Source: Bradyrhizobium acaciae | GTDB lineage: Bacteria; Pseudomonadota; Alphaproteobacteria; Rhizobiales; Xanthobacteraceae | Direction of reading: 5' to 3' | Length of the DNA stretch: 32,262 nt | Assembly (NCBI RefSeq): GCF_020889785.1 | Contig: NZ_JACMYK010000081.1 | Coordinates: 1 to 32,262, forward strand | Notes under the pieces: generated by a model | Told to the model about the DNA's origin: nothing | Databases searched by the model: none | The model's input: only the letters and a program-made list of their open reading frames with translations | Part shown: one piece after another, positions 23,757-31,759 of the stretch | Position numbering within the stretch: position 1 is the stretch's first letter | Layout of the letters: each line of letters starts with the position of its first letter | Made by a program: the position numbers and the translations under genes

Positions 23757-25199
23757 ATGACCGACCTTTCGGACGCTCGATTAGCGAAGGTACCGGTTAA
23801 CTTCGGCGCCTTCTCGTTCGCCTTTGCATCGCTCGAAGCGTTTGCCATCGCCTTCGAGATGGTCATCGTCGTGCTGTCCAGCATCATTGGCGGCGCGGCC
23901 TATCATCTGTTCTACTACCACACTGTTTATAGCAACAGCTTCGAGGGTTTTCTAGGGATCGGGGTTCTCGCCGCCATCCTTCACATGTTCGTGGCGAAGT
24001 CGCAGGGCCTCTATAACGCGCAGGTGCTCGCTGGCCTCGACCGGCGCTGGAACAGTCTGCTCGGCGGCTGGCTGCTGGTCGTCCTGCTGATGACCTTGAT
24101 CATCTTCCTCCTGAAGGTCGGTTCCGGTATCTCGCGCGGGTCGGTGATGTCATTTGGCCTGATCGGCGGCCTTGGGCTGGTGGCCGGACGGATGCTGCTG
24201 CAGGCGCCGCTGCGACGCGCGATCGATCGCGGCATGCTGGCGACGCGCCGCGCGGTCGTGGTCGGGATGGCGGACGAATTGTCCCGGGTGCGGCAATCGA
24301 GCCTGCTGCGCGATTTCGGCCTCAGCGAGGTGCGGCGGGTGCAGCTTTCCGGATTGTCCGACGACGCCGGCGATCGGGCGGCCGTCGCCTCGGCCATTCG
24401 CGCCGCACGGGAGTGCGGCGCCGATGAAATCATCCTGGCGATGCCCTGGCAGCAGGAGCCGCGCATCCAGTTCGTCTGCGATCAGCTGCGGGCGTCGCCG
24501 CTGCCGGTGCGGCTGCTGCCCGATCGGACGGCGGAGCGATTCCTGGCGATGCGGATGGTGGCGACCGGGCCGATACCGACGCTGGAAATGCAGCGCTCGC
24601 CGTTGACCTCGCTCGAGCGTGCCGGCAAGCGCCTGTTCGACATCGTGGCATCCAGCGGCCTGCTGGTGCTGTTCGCGCCGCTGTTGATCGGAACTGCGAT
24701 CGCGATCAAGCTCGACTCCCGGGGACCGGTCCTGTTCCGGCAGCGCCGCAACGGATTCGACGGCAAGCAATTCACCATCCTCAAGTTCCGCTCGATGCAT
24801 GTGCTCGAGGATGGCGATATCATCACGCAGGCTCGCGTAAACGATCCGCGGCTGACCGGGATCGGCGCAACGCTGCGCCGCCGCAGCATCGACGAATTGC
24901 CGCAACTGGTGAACGTGCTGCGCGGCGACATGTCGCTGGTCGGGCCGCGGCCGCACGCGCTGGCGCATGACGACAAATATTCGAAGCTGATCGCGAGTTA
25001 TGCGCAGCGCCAGCACGTCAAGCCTGGTATCACCGGTCTTGCCCAGGTGCAGGGATTGCGCGGCGCGACGCCTGCGATCGAGGACATGCAGCTGCGCGTC
25101 GCGCACGACCTGATCTACATCAAGAGCTGGAGCTTCATGCTCGACCTGCGCATCCTGCTGCGCACCGTCGGTGCGGTGCTACGGCACAAGGGGATTTGA
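23757..25199 (+). CDS. polyprenyl-phosphate sugar-1-phosphate transferase initiating exopolysaccharide synthesis
   Basis: 480 residues. The enzyme moves a sugar-1-phosphate from a nucleotide sugar to undecaprenyl phosphate, the first step of repeat-unit assembly. The N-terminal half has about four membrane helices and a CoA-binding-like domain (RRAVVVGMADELSRV from about 164), the WbaP/WcaJ layout. The C-terminal catalytic bacterial sugar-transferase domain starts KRLFDIVASS (291-300) with a re-entrant helix, and has GPVLFRQRRNG (323-333), KFRSM (343-347), the catalytic pair in RRSIDELPQLVNVLRGDMSL (Asp379-Glu380), VGPRP and KPGITGLAQV. All key residues are present. The transferred sugar is unknown. 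No obvious Shine-Dalgarno precedes ATG 23757. Confidence 0.93.
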   Translation: MTDLSDARLAKVPVNFGAFSFAFASLEAFAIAFEMVIVVLSSIIGGAAYHLFYYHTVYSNSFEGFLGIGVLAAILHMFVAKSQGLYNAQVLAGLDRRWNSLLGGWLLVVLLMTLIIFLLKVGSGISRGSVMSFGLIGGLGLVAGRMLLQAPLRRAIDRGMLATRRAVVVGMADELSRVRQSSLLRDFGLSEVRRVQLSGLSDDAGDRAAVASAIRAARECGADEIILAMPWQQEPRIQFVCDQLRASPLPVRLLPDRTAERFLAMRMVATGPIPTLEMQRSPLTSLERAGKRLFDIVASSGLLVLFAPLLIGTAIAIKLDSRGPVLFRQRRNGFDGKQFTILKFRSMHVLEDGDIITQARVNDPRLTGIGATLRRRSIDELPQLVNVLRGDMSLVGPRPHALAHDDKYSKLIASYAQRQHVKPGITGLAQVQGLRGATPAIEDMQLRVAHDLIYIKSWSFMLDLRILLRTVGAVLRHKGI

Positions 25200-25254
25200 C
25201 GGTCGGGTATCTGAGAGGTTGGGCATCCGGCGGCCGCCCGCTTGCTGACGCGCA

Positions 25255-25854
25255 TTACTCCGGAATGCTCTGGTTGGCGTCCTTGAATTCCGCCTCGATG
25301 ATGCGCCGGTTGGCATCGGACGCGACGCCATAGGCTTGGCCGATCGCGCCCTTCAGCTCCGGAGCGCGGGTGAGGATCAGGCGGATCTGCCGCTGCAGCA
25401 GATCGACCAGCTCCACATCGCGCGTGGTGTCGACCTGCGCCAGCAGGATCAGCCGCGGCGTGACCAGGTCGCTGCGGTTGAAGCCGGTGTAATAGGACAT
25501 CTTCAACGCCTTCGACGCGGTCGGGTTCAGCCAGTCGAACCGCCCGGTCGCTGAGGCGAGGCCGAACCAGGCGCCGGCGTCCATCGGCGAGAGCCGAAGC
25601 GCGCGCGTGAAGGCGGCCTCGGCCGCTTCTGGAGATGTCTGCAATTCGCTCCAGCCGTCGCGTAGCCATAGCTCGCTCCTGACTACGCCGATCTCGGCAG
25701 CGAGCGAAGGCCTGCCGCGCAATGCATCGGCGGCGAGCCACCAGGCCGACAACGCCAGCGTCGCGGCGCCGATCAGGACTGCAACCGGCACGAAAGCCGG
25801 CGACAGCTGCCGCGCGTACCGGTCGATCCTGCCAGACATCGGGTTAGCCATCAT
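25255..25854 (-). CDS. membrane-anchored hypothetical protein of the polysaccharide locus
   Basis: 199 residues. One N-terminal membrane helix (FVPVAVLIGAATLALSAWWL) precedes a soluble helical domain with a TPR-like repeat, SPEAAEAAFTRALRLSPMDA then GAWFGLASATGRFDW. The second half (VELVDLLQRQIRLILTRAPE) is also helical. The start overlaps the phosphatase stop (ATGA at 25851-25854), so it is the last gene of a three-gene minus-strand operon. TPR-type proteins near polysaccharide genes often act as assembly scaffolds; the role here is inference only. Confidence 0.75.
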   Translation of the reverse strand: MMANPMSGRIDRYARQLSPAFVPVAVLIGAATLALSAWWLAADALRGRPSLAAEIGVVRSELWLRDGWSELQTSPEAAEAAFTRALRLSPMDAGAWFGLASATGRFDWLNPTASKALKMSYYTGFNRSDLVTPRLILLAQVDTTRDVELVDLLQRQIRLILTRAPELKGAIGQAYGVASDANRRIIEAEFKDANQSIPE

Positions 25855-26636
25855 GTTGAACCATGGCGCACGGCCCGGTTGGCGGTCATCAGCAGGGTTC
25901 GCCGCGGGCCTTCCAGCTTGACGCAGGTCAGGCGGCCGGTCGCGTAGGCGCCGGTGTCGACATTGATGCGGTTGCGCAGCAGCTCGGCCTCATGCACCGG
26001 CGTATGGCCGTGGACCACGACCTTGCCGAAATCATCCTCCGACATCAGGAAGTCGTCGCGGATCCAGAGCAGGTCCTCCTTGCGCTGTTGCTTGAGCGCG
26101 ACGCCGGGCCTGACGCCGGCATGTACGAAAAAATAACGGCCGAAGGAATAGGTGATCGGCAACGAGCGCAGGAAGGCGAGATGGGCCGGCGGCATCTGGC
26201 GGACCAACTGCTGAGCCAGCGCCCTCCGTTCCGCCGCGTCGGGATTGGGTGAGGGCGTCAGTCCATAGGACATCAGCGTTTGCAGGCCGCCGAACTGCCG
26301 CCATTGCGTAAGCATGTCCGGATTGACGAGAAACTCCAGCAGGCAGGCCTCGTGGTTGCCGAGCAGGCAGACCATGCTGCGGGTTCGGCGCCGTTGATCG
26401 AGCATGGCGATCACCTCGCGCGAATCCGGTCCGCGATCGATGTAATCGCCGAGGAACACCTGGATCGGCCGCGCCGGCCGGAACTTACGGATATCGGCAT
26501 CGATGCGCGCGCAGATCTCGTGCAGCAGGTCGGCATGGCCGTGGATATCGCCGACGGCGTAGATGCAGATCTCGTCGCCCTCGTCATGTTCGAGGTCGCC
26601 GGTCTGGCCGACAATCCGCCGGAGGAGGCTGCGCAT
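25851..26636 (-). CDS. metallophosphoesterase, PPP Ser/Thr-phosphatase-like
   Basis: 261 residues with the complete PPP metal-binding set: GDIHGH (29-34), GDYIDRG (63-69), GNHE (93-96), and later FFVHAGVRPG and HGHTPV. These bind two divalent metal ions. The family includes bacterial Ser/Thr/Tyr protein phosphatases and diadenosine tetraphosphatases; which one applies here is not decidable from sequence. No signal peptide is seen, so it should be cytosolic. It starts three bases after the stop of the upstream membrane protein and overlaps the next gene, tying it to polysaccharide production, possibly countering a kinase encoded outside the window. Confidence 0.88.
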   Translation of the reverse strand: MRSLLRRIVGQTGDLEHDEGDEICIYAVGDIHGHADLLHEICARIDADIRKFRPARPIQVFLGDYIDRGPDSREVIAMLDQRRRTRSMVCLLGNHEACLLEFLVNPDMLTQWRQFGGLQTLMSYGLTPSPNPDAAERRALAQQLVRQMPPAHLAFLRSLPITYSFGRYFFVHAGVRPGVALKQQRKEDLLWIRDDFLMSEDDFGKVVVHGHTPVHEAELLRNRINVDTGAYATGRLTCVKLEGPRRTLLMTANRAVRHGST

Positions 26637-26639
26637 CGT

Positions 26640-27923
26640 CTAGCTCACCTGCAACCGTGAACGGCTGATCCGCTGTGCCAGTCCTGTTCCGATCACGGCT
26701 CCCAACACCATCACTCCGGGCAGCGCCGGCAGTTCCGGCAAGGTGAAGGCGGCGAGCGCTAGCGTCAGCAACACGGCCGCCGCCGCCGCTGGATAAGACC
26801 AGTCGCGGCCGCGATTGCGCGCGCCGGCCGTGAACGCCGCGATACCAACGATCGTAACCGCGAGTAGAGTCCAGAACATGGCGGAACCGAACTGCGCGAT
26901 CAAGGCGGCGGCGCTGGTCGCCACCACAGGCCGCGAGGTTACGCCCTGCCAGTCCATGTAGGTCGACGCCAGTGTGGCCGTGGTGCCGGCACCACTGCCG
27001 AGCGAAGGCAGGTCGGCGAGCAGGGTGTGGGTCGATTGCACGAGGTCGGCCGGTGCCTGGACGAATGCTGTGGCGAGCGCCACATCAGGATGACGGTTGG
27101 CGACCGCCGTCGCCAGCGCAATCAGCGCGATCGCTACGGCCGCTGCAGCACTGCTCCAGCGGTGCAGATGAAGTTTTCGCGCGGCGAAGGTCATGAGGAC
27201 GAGCGCTATGCCCGCAGCGACTGCGATCGCGGCGCCGCGTCGCCCATACCAACTGGCGCTGAGGGCGCAAAACAGCGCGCCGGCAGCGAGCAGCCAGCGC
27301 AGCCGCGCCAATTGCGCCGCCGTGCGGCCATCGGCGTGTCCGCCGCCATCGAGCGCGCGCGCGAGGCCGAGCGGAACGCCAGCGAGAACGATCACCAGGA
27401 ATCCGTTCGCCGTCTCATCGGGCGCAGCACCAAGCCAGGCTTTGATGGGATCGCTGTGCAGCAGCAGGATGATCGCTGCGACCGCGGCTGTCGCTGCGAT
27501 GGTACGGGCCACCCTGTCGGCGCGGCGTGCATCGATCGCGATCGCAGCGGCGGTGATCATGATCGATAGCAGCGACAACCACAGCAGCAGCGCGCCAAGG
27601 CTTGCACCGGTATCGATCGTGACGCTGCCGCTGAGCGGCTCTCCAAGCGTTTCGCCGGCGAACTTCCACACCGGATGCGCCCAAAGCGTGAGCGGAAGCA
27701 TTTGCGCAATGATCCAGAGCATCGGAACGAGCGCCACCGCAACCGCGGACCCGACGACCGATTTCAGGAAGGACAGCTCACCTGGACGGATCGCCGTCAG
27801 GCTTGCCAGCAGCCCGAGCGACGTTGCGGCGCCGACCAGACCGGTGGCGAGCGATGCGTCGATGAGACCCGCCGGAATCGACGCCCCGATCAGGATGCAG
27901 AGGAAAGCCGTGACGTTCCACAC
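26640..27923 (-). CDS. polytopic membrane protein, divergent O-antigen polymerase/ligase-like
   Basis: 427 residues, about ten to twelve hydrophobic helices. By eye it follows the layout of the O-antigen ligase at 30198-31739: WKFAGETLGEPL matches WVEAGKLLPAEL; DARRADRVARTIAA matches ADRTLARGLLRAVAA; a large loop with PSLGSGAGTTATLASTYMDW matches the HPWLGSGFGSFEWVYPAYR region. The usual RAHNSWLE segment of that family is missing (here TSRPVVATSAAAL), so catalysis may differ or be lost. GTG start at 27923; no ATG is available nearby. It is first in an operon with the phosphatase and the TPR-like protein. The exact role (second polymerase, modifier, or inactive partner) is unknown. Confidence 0.7.
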   Translation of the reverse strand: MWNVTAFLCILIGASIPAGLIDASLATGLVGAATSLGLLASLTAIRPGELSFLKSVVGSAVAVALVPMLWIIAQMLPLTLWAHPVWKFAGETLGEPLSGSVTIDTGASLGALLLWLSLLSIMITAAAIAIDARRADRVARTIAATAAVAAIILLLHSDPIKAWLGAAPDETANGFLVIVLAGVPLGLARALDGGGHADGRTAAQLARLRWLLAAGALFCALSASWYGRRGAAIAVAAGIALVLMTFAARKLHLHRWSSAAAAVAIALIALATAVANRHPDVALATAFVQAPADLVQSTHTLLADLPSLGSGAGTTATLASTYMDWQGVTSRPVVATSAAALIAQFGSAMFWTLLAVTIVGIAAFTAGARNRGRDWSYPAAAAAVLLTLALAAFTLPELPALPGVMVLGAVIGTGLAQRISRSRLQVS

Positions 27924-28048
27924 GAGAGGGCCAAGTCCTGAGGAGGGTGTTCCTGCGGAGGATGAGAACGCAAGGCAGCGGGATGCCCCGGGCTCGCCGC
28001 GAGGTCAATGGAAATCGGATACGCAAAATGCGGCGGCGTTGTGCCGCG

Positions 28049-28321
28049 CTAATGCGGGCGGCGCAGGGCGAGGCGTGGCGTTGAGGTGCGCGACCAGCGC
28101 GACCGGACCAGCGGTGCGAATGTGCTGGCGAGATATCCGCCTTGCAGCGACACGATGGCGGTGATCATGAGCAGCAAGGTCTCCGACCACGAGAGGCGCG
28201 CGGCGCCGACAGCGGCGAGCAGCGTCAGTTCCGCAAGCGTCACGGGCACCAGCACCAGACAGTGCTGCCGCAGTCCGAGAACGGCGCCGCCGATCAAATT
28301 ACCAAGGAAAACAAATAACAT
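28049..28321 (-). CDS. small membrane protein, hypothetical (90 residues)
   Basis: Three or so hydrophobic helices: MLFVFLGNLIGGAVLGLRQH, LVLVPVTLAELTLLAAVGAA and LLLMITAIVSLQGGYLASTF, then a basic tail. ATG 28321 has AGGG 8 bases upstream; a start seven codons earlier (28342) lacks one. It lies 125 bases upstream of the divergent polymerase-like gene on the same strand and may be part of that operon. No family is recognised. Confidence 0.65.
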   Translation of the reverse strand: MLFVFLGNLIGGAVLGLRQHCLVLVPVTLAELTLLAAVGAARLSWSETLLLMITAIVSLQGGYLASTFAPLVRSRWSRTSTPRLALRRPH

Positions 28322-28431
28322 AACCAAACCCTGCGCCCGCATCCTAGCGGGCCGGGTCCTAAACCGGGGTTAACCCGATCGTCGCAAAACCGTCGGCGTA
28401 GCGCCGATCGATGCGCGCACGGCTAGTGGTG

Positions 28432-28447
28432 TGTTAATTGATTAACA
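28432..28447. promoter_or_regulatory. palindrome upstream of the small membrane-protein gene
   Basis: TGTTAAT, a TG centre and ATTAACA form a 16-bp dyad, 110 bases before the ATG at 28321 and one base beyond the stop of the next gene. GGGTTAACCC, another perfect dyad, lies at 28367-28376. Both could be operator sites for the minus-strand operon. This is unproven. Confidence 0.4.
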
Positions 28448-28448
28448 T

Positions 28449-28757
28449 TCAGAACGGGCGCAGGTCGCCGTAGCTGTAGGCGGCCCAATAGTCGCGGCCG
28501 CCATATGGTCCGTAGGCGCCGTAGAGCGGTGCGCAGGAATAGCGGTCGGGGCAACCGTGCCAGCAGACCCGCTTCCACTGGCAGACGTCGTCCTGACAAT
28601 ATTGCAGCCGCTGACAGTTGCCGCTGACGCGTTGCACGGCGCGCGGGGCAGGGGAAATGCCCAGTTCGGCGGCCAAAACGCCTGTGCTGCCAAATGCACT
28701 GCCAAGCAGCAAGGCGGCGGTTCCCAGTGCGATCGCCAGTGGTTTCATGCGGGCCAT
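28449..28757 (-). CDS. small exported Cys-rich hypothetical protein (102 residues)
   Basis: MARMKPLAIALGTAALLLGS begins a signal peptide ending near GVLA-AELG. The mature part has six Cys within about 33 residues (NCQRLQYCQDDVCQWKRVCW, HGCPDRYSC), which probably form three disulphides in the periplasm, and then a Tyr/Gly/Pro-rich tail (YGAYGPYGGRDYWAAYSYG). ATG 28757 was chosen; 28748 is also possible. Small Cys-rich exported proteins of this kind are common but uncharacterised in Bradyrhizobium-type genomes. No partner is evident. Confidence 0.68.
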   Translation of the reverse strand: MARMKPLAIALGTAALLLGSAFGSTGVLAAELGISPAPRAVQRVSGNCQRLQYCQDDVCQWKRVCWHGCPDRYSCAPLYGAYGPYGGRDYWAAYSYGDLRPF

Positions 28758-28981
28758 CGAACTCTCAATCGGTTCACTCAACCATCTCATTCACAGATAA
28801 CGAGAACATCACAGGAAATCAAAGCCGGAGTGGCTTGCGCTGGGCCTTTGTCTCACGGCGGCGCGCCGGTGTCGCCGAATTGCCTCACCTCGTTAACATT
28901 ATTTATCAATTGCGCTGCAATATATCGCGGAACCTTGTGGTTGTGATAATCGGCGTGTTACGGCACGGCCGGAGTATTTGA

Positions 28982-30166
28982 ATGTCGCGTGCGAATTTCA
29001 TTCGAGTAATGTTATTGCTTGCGGCCGCCTGCGGGGTCGGCGGATGCCATTACATGCCGACCAACGGTCCGACGAGTTCTGATGTCGCCGCCGGGCAGAA
29101 GGATCCGGAAAGCCTGCCCTATGCGATGGTGAAGATCACGCCGCAGGTCGAGAACGTGCTGGCGTCGTTCGCACCGCAACTCGCCGGCGGCATCCAGGGC
29201 CCGCCGCCCAAGGACATCCATTTCGGCATCGGCGACGTCGTCAGCGTCACGATCTTCGAGGCCGCCGCCGGCGGTCTGTTCATTCCGGTCGAGGCCGGCG
29301 TGCGTCCCGGCAATTACATCACGCTGCCGAACCAGAACGTCGATACCGACGGCAATATCTCGGTGCCCTATGCCGGGGCGATCCGCGCCAAGAACCGCAC
29401 CCCGACCGAGGTGCAGCGCTCGATCGTCGATGCACTGAAGAATCGCGCGATCGAGCCGCAGGCCGTCGTTGCCCTGATCGAGCAGCGCACCTCGCTGATC
29501 TCCGTGCTCGGCGAGGTCAATACTCCGAACCGCTTCCCCGCCAACGCCGCGGGCGAGCGCGTGCTCGACTCGATCACCCGCGCCGGCGGTCCGAAAGGGC
29601 AGGGTTTCGACACATGGGTGATGCTGGAGCGGGATGGCAAGCGGACGACCGTGCCGTTCGGCCAGCTGGTCTACGAGCCCAAGAGCAACATCTACGCGCA
29701 TCCGGGCGATACGATCTATGTCTACCGCGAGCCGCAGACCTTCGTCGCCTTCGGCGCCTCGGGCGCGCAGGGCCAGTTCAACTTCGAGGCCTGGCGCATC
29801 TCGCTCGCCGAAGCCGTCGCCAAGGCAGGCGGCCTGAACGATTCCTCGGCCGATCCGGCCTCGGTGTTCGTCTATCGCGGCGAACTGCCGGAAGTGGCCG
29901 CCAAGCTCGGCGTCGATGTCAGCAAATATTCAGGGCCGATCATTCCGGTCGTCTACAACATCAATTTCCGCGATCCGGCCGGCTATTTCCTGGCCACGCG
30001 TTTCCAGTTGCGCAACAAGGACGTGCTCTATGCATCGAACGCGGCGTCGGTCGAGGACGCCAAGCTCATGCAGCAGATCCGCCTCGTGACCGCAACGGTG
30101 AACGATCCGATCGTGGCCGCCTACAACGCAACATTACTTCGTAATTCGATCAAGCTTGCGCCCTGA
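28982..30166 (+). CDS. polysaccharide export lipoprotein, Wza/OPX family
   Basis: 394 residues. The signal MSRANFIRVMLLLAAACGVG ends with a lipobox GVGGC (Cys22 lipidated), giving an outer-membrane lipoprotein. The poly-export domain begins near FGIGDVVSVTIFEAAAGGLF and continues with VDTDGNISVPYAGAIRA and TPTEVQRSIVDALKNRAIEP; SLBB-type domains follow, with SVLGEVNTPNRFPANAAGER then VLDSITRAGGPKG, and again GPIIPVVYNINFRDPAGYFL. OPX proteins form the channel through which polymer crosses to the cell surface. GGAG lies 7 bases before the ATG. The next gene starts 31 bases after its stop. Confidence 0.93.
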   Translation: MSRANFIRVMLLLAAACGVGGCHYMPTNGPTSSDVAAGQKDPESLPYAMVKITPQVENVLASFAPQLAGGIQGPPPKDIHFGIGDVVSVTIFEAAAGGLFIPVEAGVRPGNYITLPNQNVDTDGNISVPYAGAIRAKNRTPTEVQRSIVDALKNRAIEPQAVVALIEQRTSLISVLGEVNTPNRFPANAAGERVLDSITRAGGPKGQGFDTWVMLERDGKRTTVPFGQLVYEPKSNIYAHPGDTIYVYREPQTFVAFGASGAQGQFNFEAWRISLAEAVAKAGGLNDSSADPASVFVYRGELPEVAAKLGVDVSKYSGPIIPVVYNINFRDPAGYFLATRFQLRNKDVLYASNAASVEDAKLMQQIRLVTATVNDPIVAAYNATLLRNSIKLAP

Positions 30167-30197
30167 TACTGGGGCGTGAGCCGGCCCGGCCGGCTTC

Positions 30198-31739
30198 ATG
30201 ACACGTCTGCGATCAGCTTCCGGCTCGAGCGAGGCCACGGCATTGCCGTGGCCGGTGCAATGGTCATCGTGGCTGTTCTGCGCCGTCGTCGCACTGGCGC
30301 CGCTGCCGCTCGGCTCGGCCGGTGTCGTCGCGCCCGCGATCTGGTCGATCCCGCTCGGCATAGCACTGCTCGGCGTGCTGCCGATGCGCCTGCGCGGCAG
30401 CCAGCTCGCGATCCTCGCGGTTATGGCGTTGTTGACGGCGCTCGCCATGCTGGTGCTGCACGAGCAATCGGCGCAGCGGCCCTGGTTCGGCGTAGCGCCG
30501 AACGCGCTGTGGGTCGAGGCGGGCAAATTGCTACCCGCCGAGCTTCCGCGGGCGGCGTCGATCGCGACCAATCTGCCGTTCTATTCAGCCGGTGTCGGGA
30601 TCGTCTGGCTGCTCAGTTTTGCCATCGGCGTCGTGCTCGGCGCCGATCGCACATTGGCACGAGGGTTGTTGCGGGCGGTGGCGGCGGCCGGCCTCGTCTA
30701 CGCGATCACCGGCATCGTCACCTTCGCGATCGATCCCGCTCGGATCTATTTGCTTCATGAGAAGCAGGCGCATCTGGAGTGGCTGACGTCTCCCTTCGTC
30801 AATCGCAACACTGCGGGCATCTATTATGGTTGCTGTGCACTGATCTGGCTGTTGTTCGGTTGCGAGCTGATCGAGCGGTATTGGCCGTCGCGCCGGGCCA
30901 GTCTGCCACGCCTGTTGGCGCGCATCGATATGCCGGCACGGCGCCGGCTCGCCGGCGATGCGTTCGGCTGGCTCACTTGCCTCGTCGCGATGTTTCTGAC
31001 CGGATCGCGCGGCGGCGTCGGGATATCGCTGCTCGCTGCCGTCGTCGCGGCCGCGCTCCTGTTTCGCAAGCGGATGCCGCGCCGTTACGGCCTGATTGTG
31101 GCGCTTGGCATCGGCAGCTTGGTCGCGCTTGCACTGTTGCAACTTCTCGGCGGCGGCGTCGGCGCGCGCTTCAGCACGATGGGCCTGTCGGACGAGGGAC
31201 GATTCTCGACATATCGTGCGACGTTGCGGATGATCTGGGACCATCCCTGGCTCGGCAGCGGTTTTGGGAGCTTCGAATGGGTCTATCCGGCCTATCGCAC
31301 CGATGACATCTCGCTGCGCGGGACCTGGAACCGGGCGCACAACAGCTGGCTCGAACTGACGTCCGACGGCGGAATGTTAATGGCCGGCGCGGTCATCATC
31401 GCGCTGCTCGCAGCAGTCGGCGTGCTCGCGCATGGTGTGCGGATCCGCCGCCGCGACGTGATCGTGCCGCTGGTGGCGCTCTGTGCGTCGGCTGCCGGCG
31501 CGCTGCATTCGATGATCGATTTCTCGTTCCAGATTACCGGCTACGCCGTTGTTATCGCCGCCTTGCTTGGGGCGGGCCTGTCACAATCGTTCCGCTCGGG
31601 CAGGGGCATCGGCAGAACGATGACGCCGGTGTTACGGTCGGGTCCGCCAATTAACGCTGATTCCGCGTCTGGCCGGGGGCCGCGGCCCGGCAGGGTTTTG
31701 ATTGGCGCGATAACTCTGACTATGCTAACGAACTGTTAG
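30198..31739 (+). CDS. O-antigen ligase/polymerase family membrane protein (Wzy-like)
   Basis: 513 residues, about 12 hydrophobic helices. The Wzy_C-type region shows NRNTAGIYYGC, FLTGSRGGVGISLL (conserved Arg), and a large periplasmic loop with HPWLGSGFGSFEWVYPAYR and RGTWNRAHNSWLELTSDGG, the conserved His motif. These enzymes join undecaprenyl-linked repeat units to polymer, or transfer polymer to an acceptor. Cluster context with a Wza-like exporter favours a polymerase. The start at 30198 lacks a Shine-Dalgarno and is preceded by a short GC hairpin (AGCCGG, loop, CCGGCT; 30179-30195). The last 50 residues are hydrophilic and may not be conserved. Confidence 0.9.
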   Translation: MTRLRSASGSSEATALPWPVQWSSWLFCAVVALAPLPLGSAGVVAPAIWSIPLGIALLGVLPMRLRGSQLAILAVMALLTALAMLVLHEQSAQRPWFGVAPNALWVEAGKLLPAELPRAASIATNLPFYSAGVGIVWLLSFAIGVVLGADRTLARGLLRAVAAAGLVYAITGIVTFAIDPARIYLLHEKQAHLEWLTSPFVNRNTAGIYYGCCALIWLLFGCELIERYWPSRRASLPRLLARIDMPARRRLAGDAFGWLTCLVAMFLTGSRGGVGISLLAAVVAAALLFRKRMPRRYGLIVALGIGSLVALALLQLLGGGVGARFSTMGLSDEGRFSTYRATLRMIWDHPWLGSGFGSFEWVYPAYRTDDISLRGTWNRAHNSWLELTSDGGMLMAGAVIIALLAAVGVLAHGVRIRRRDVIVPLVALCASAAGALHSMIDFSFQITGYAVVIAALLGAGLSQSFRSGRGIGRTMTPVLRSGPPINADSASGRGPRPGRVLIGAITLTMLTNC

Positions 31740-31749
31740 TATTCGTTAG
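31725..31749. promoter_or_regulatory. inverted repeat with 10-bp-spaced GTTAG units before the last gene
   Basis: CTAACGAA (31725-31732) and TTCGTTAG (31742-31749) are perfect inverted arms around 9 bases. The pentamer occurs three times on a 10-base step: CTAAC 31725, GTTAG 31735, GTTAG 31745. It overlaps the polymerase stop and the edge of the next Shine-Dalgarno, so it could be an operator or a translation-control hairpin. Confidence 0.5.
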
Positions 31750-31759
31750 GGAGATAGCA

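Noticed and set aside
27193..28164. Plus-strand open frame of about 320 codons opposite the Wzy-like protein
   Set aside because: Its composition is low-complexity Ala/Ser/Arg and there is no ribosome site. The minus-strand frame gives a good membrane protein.
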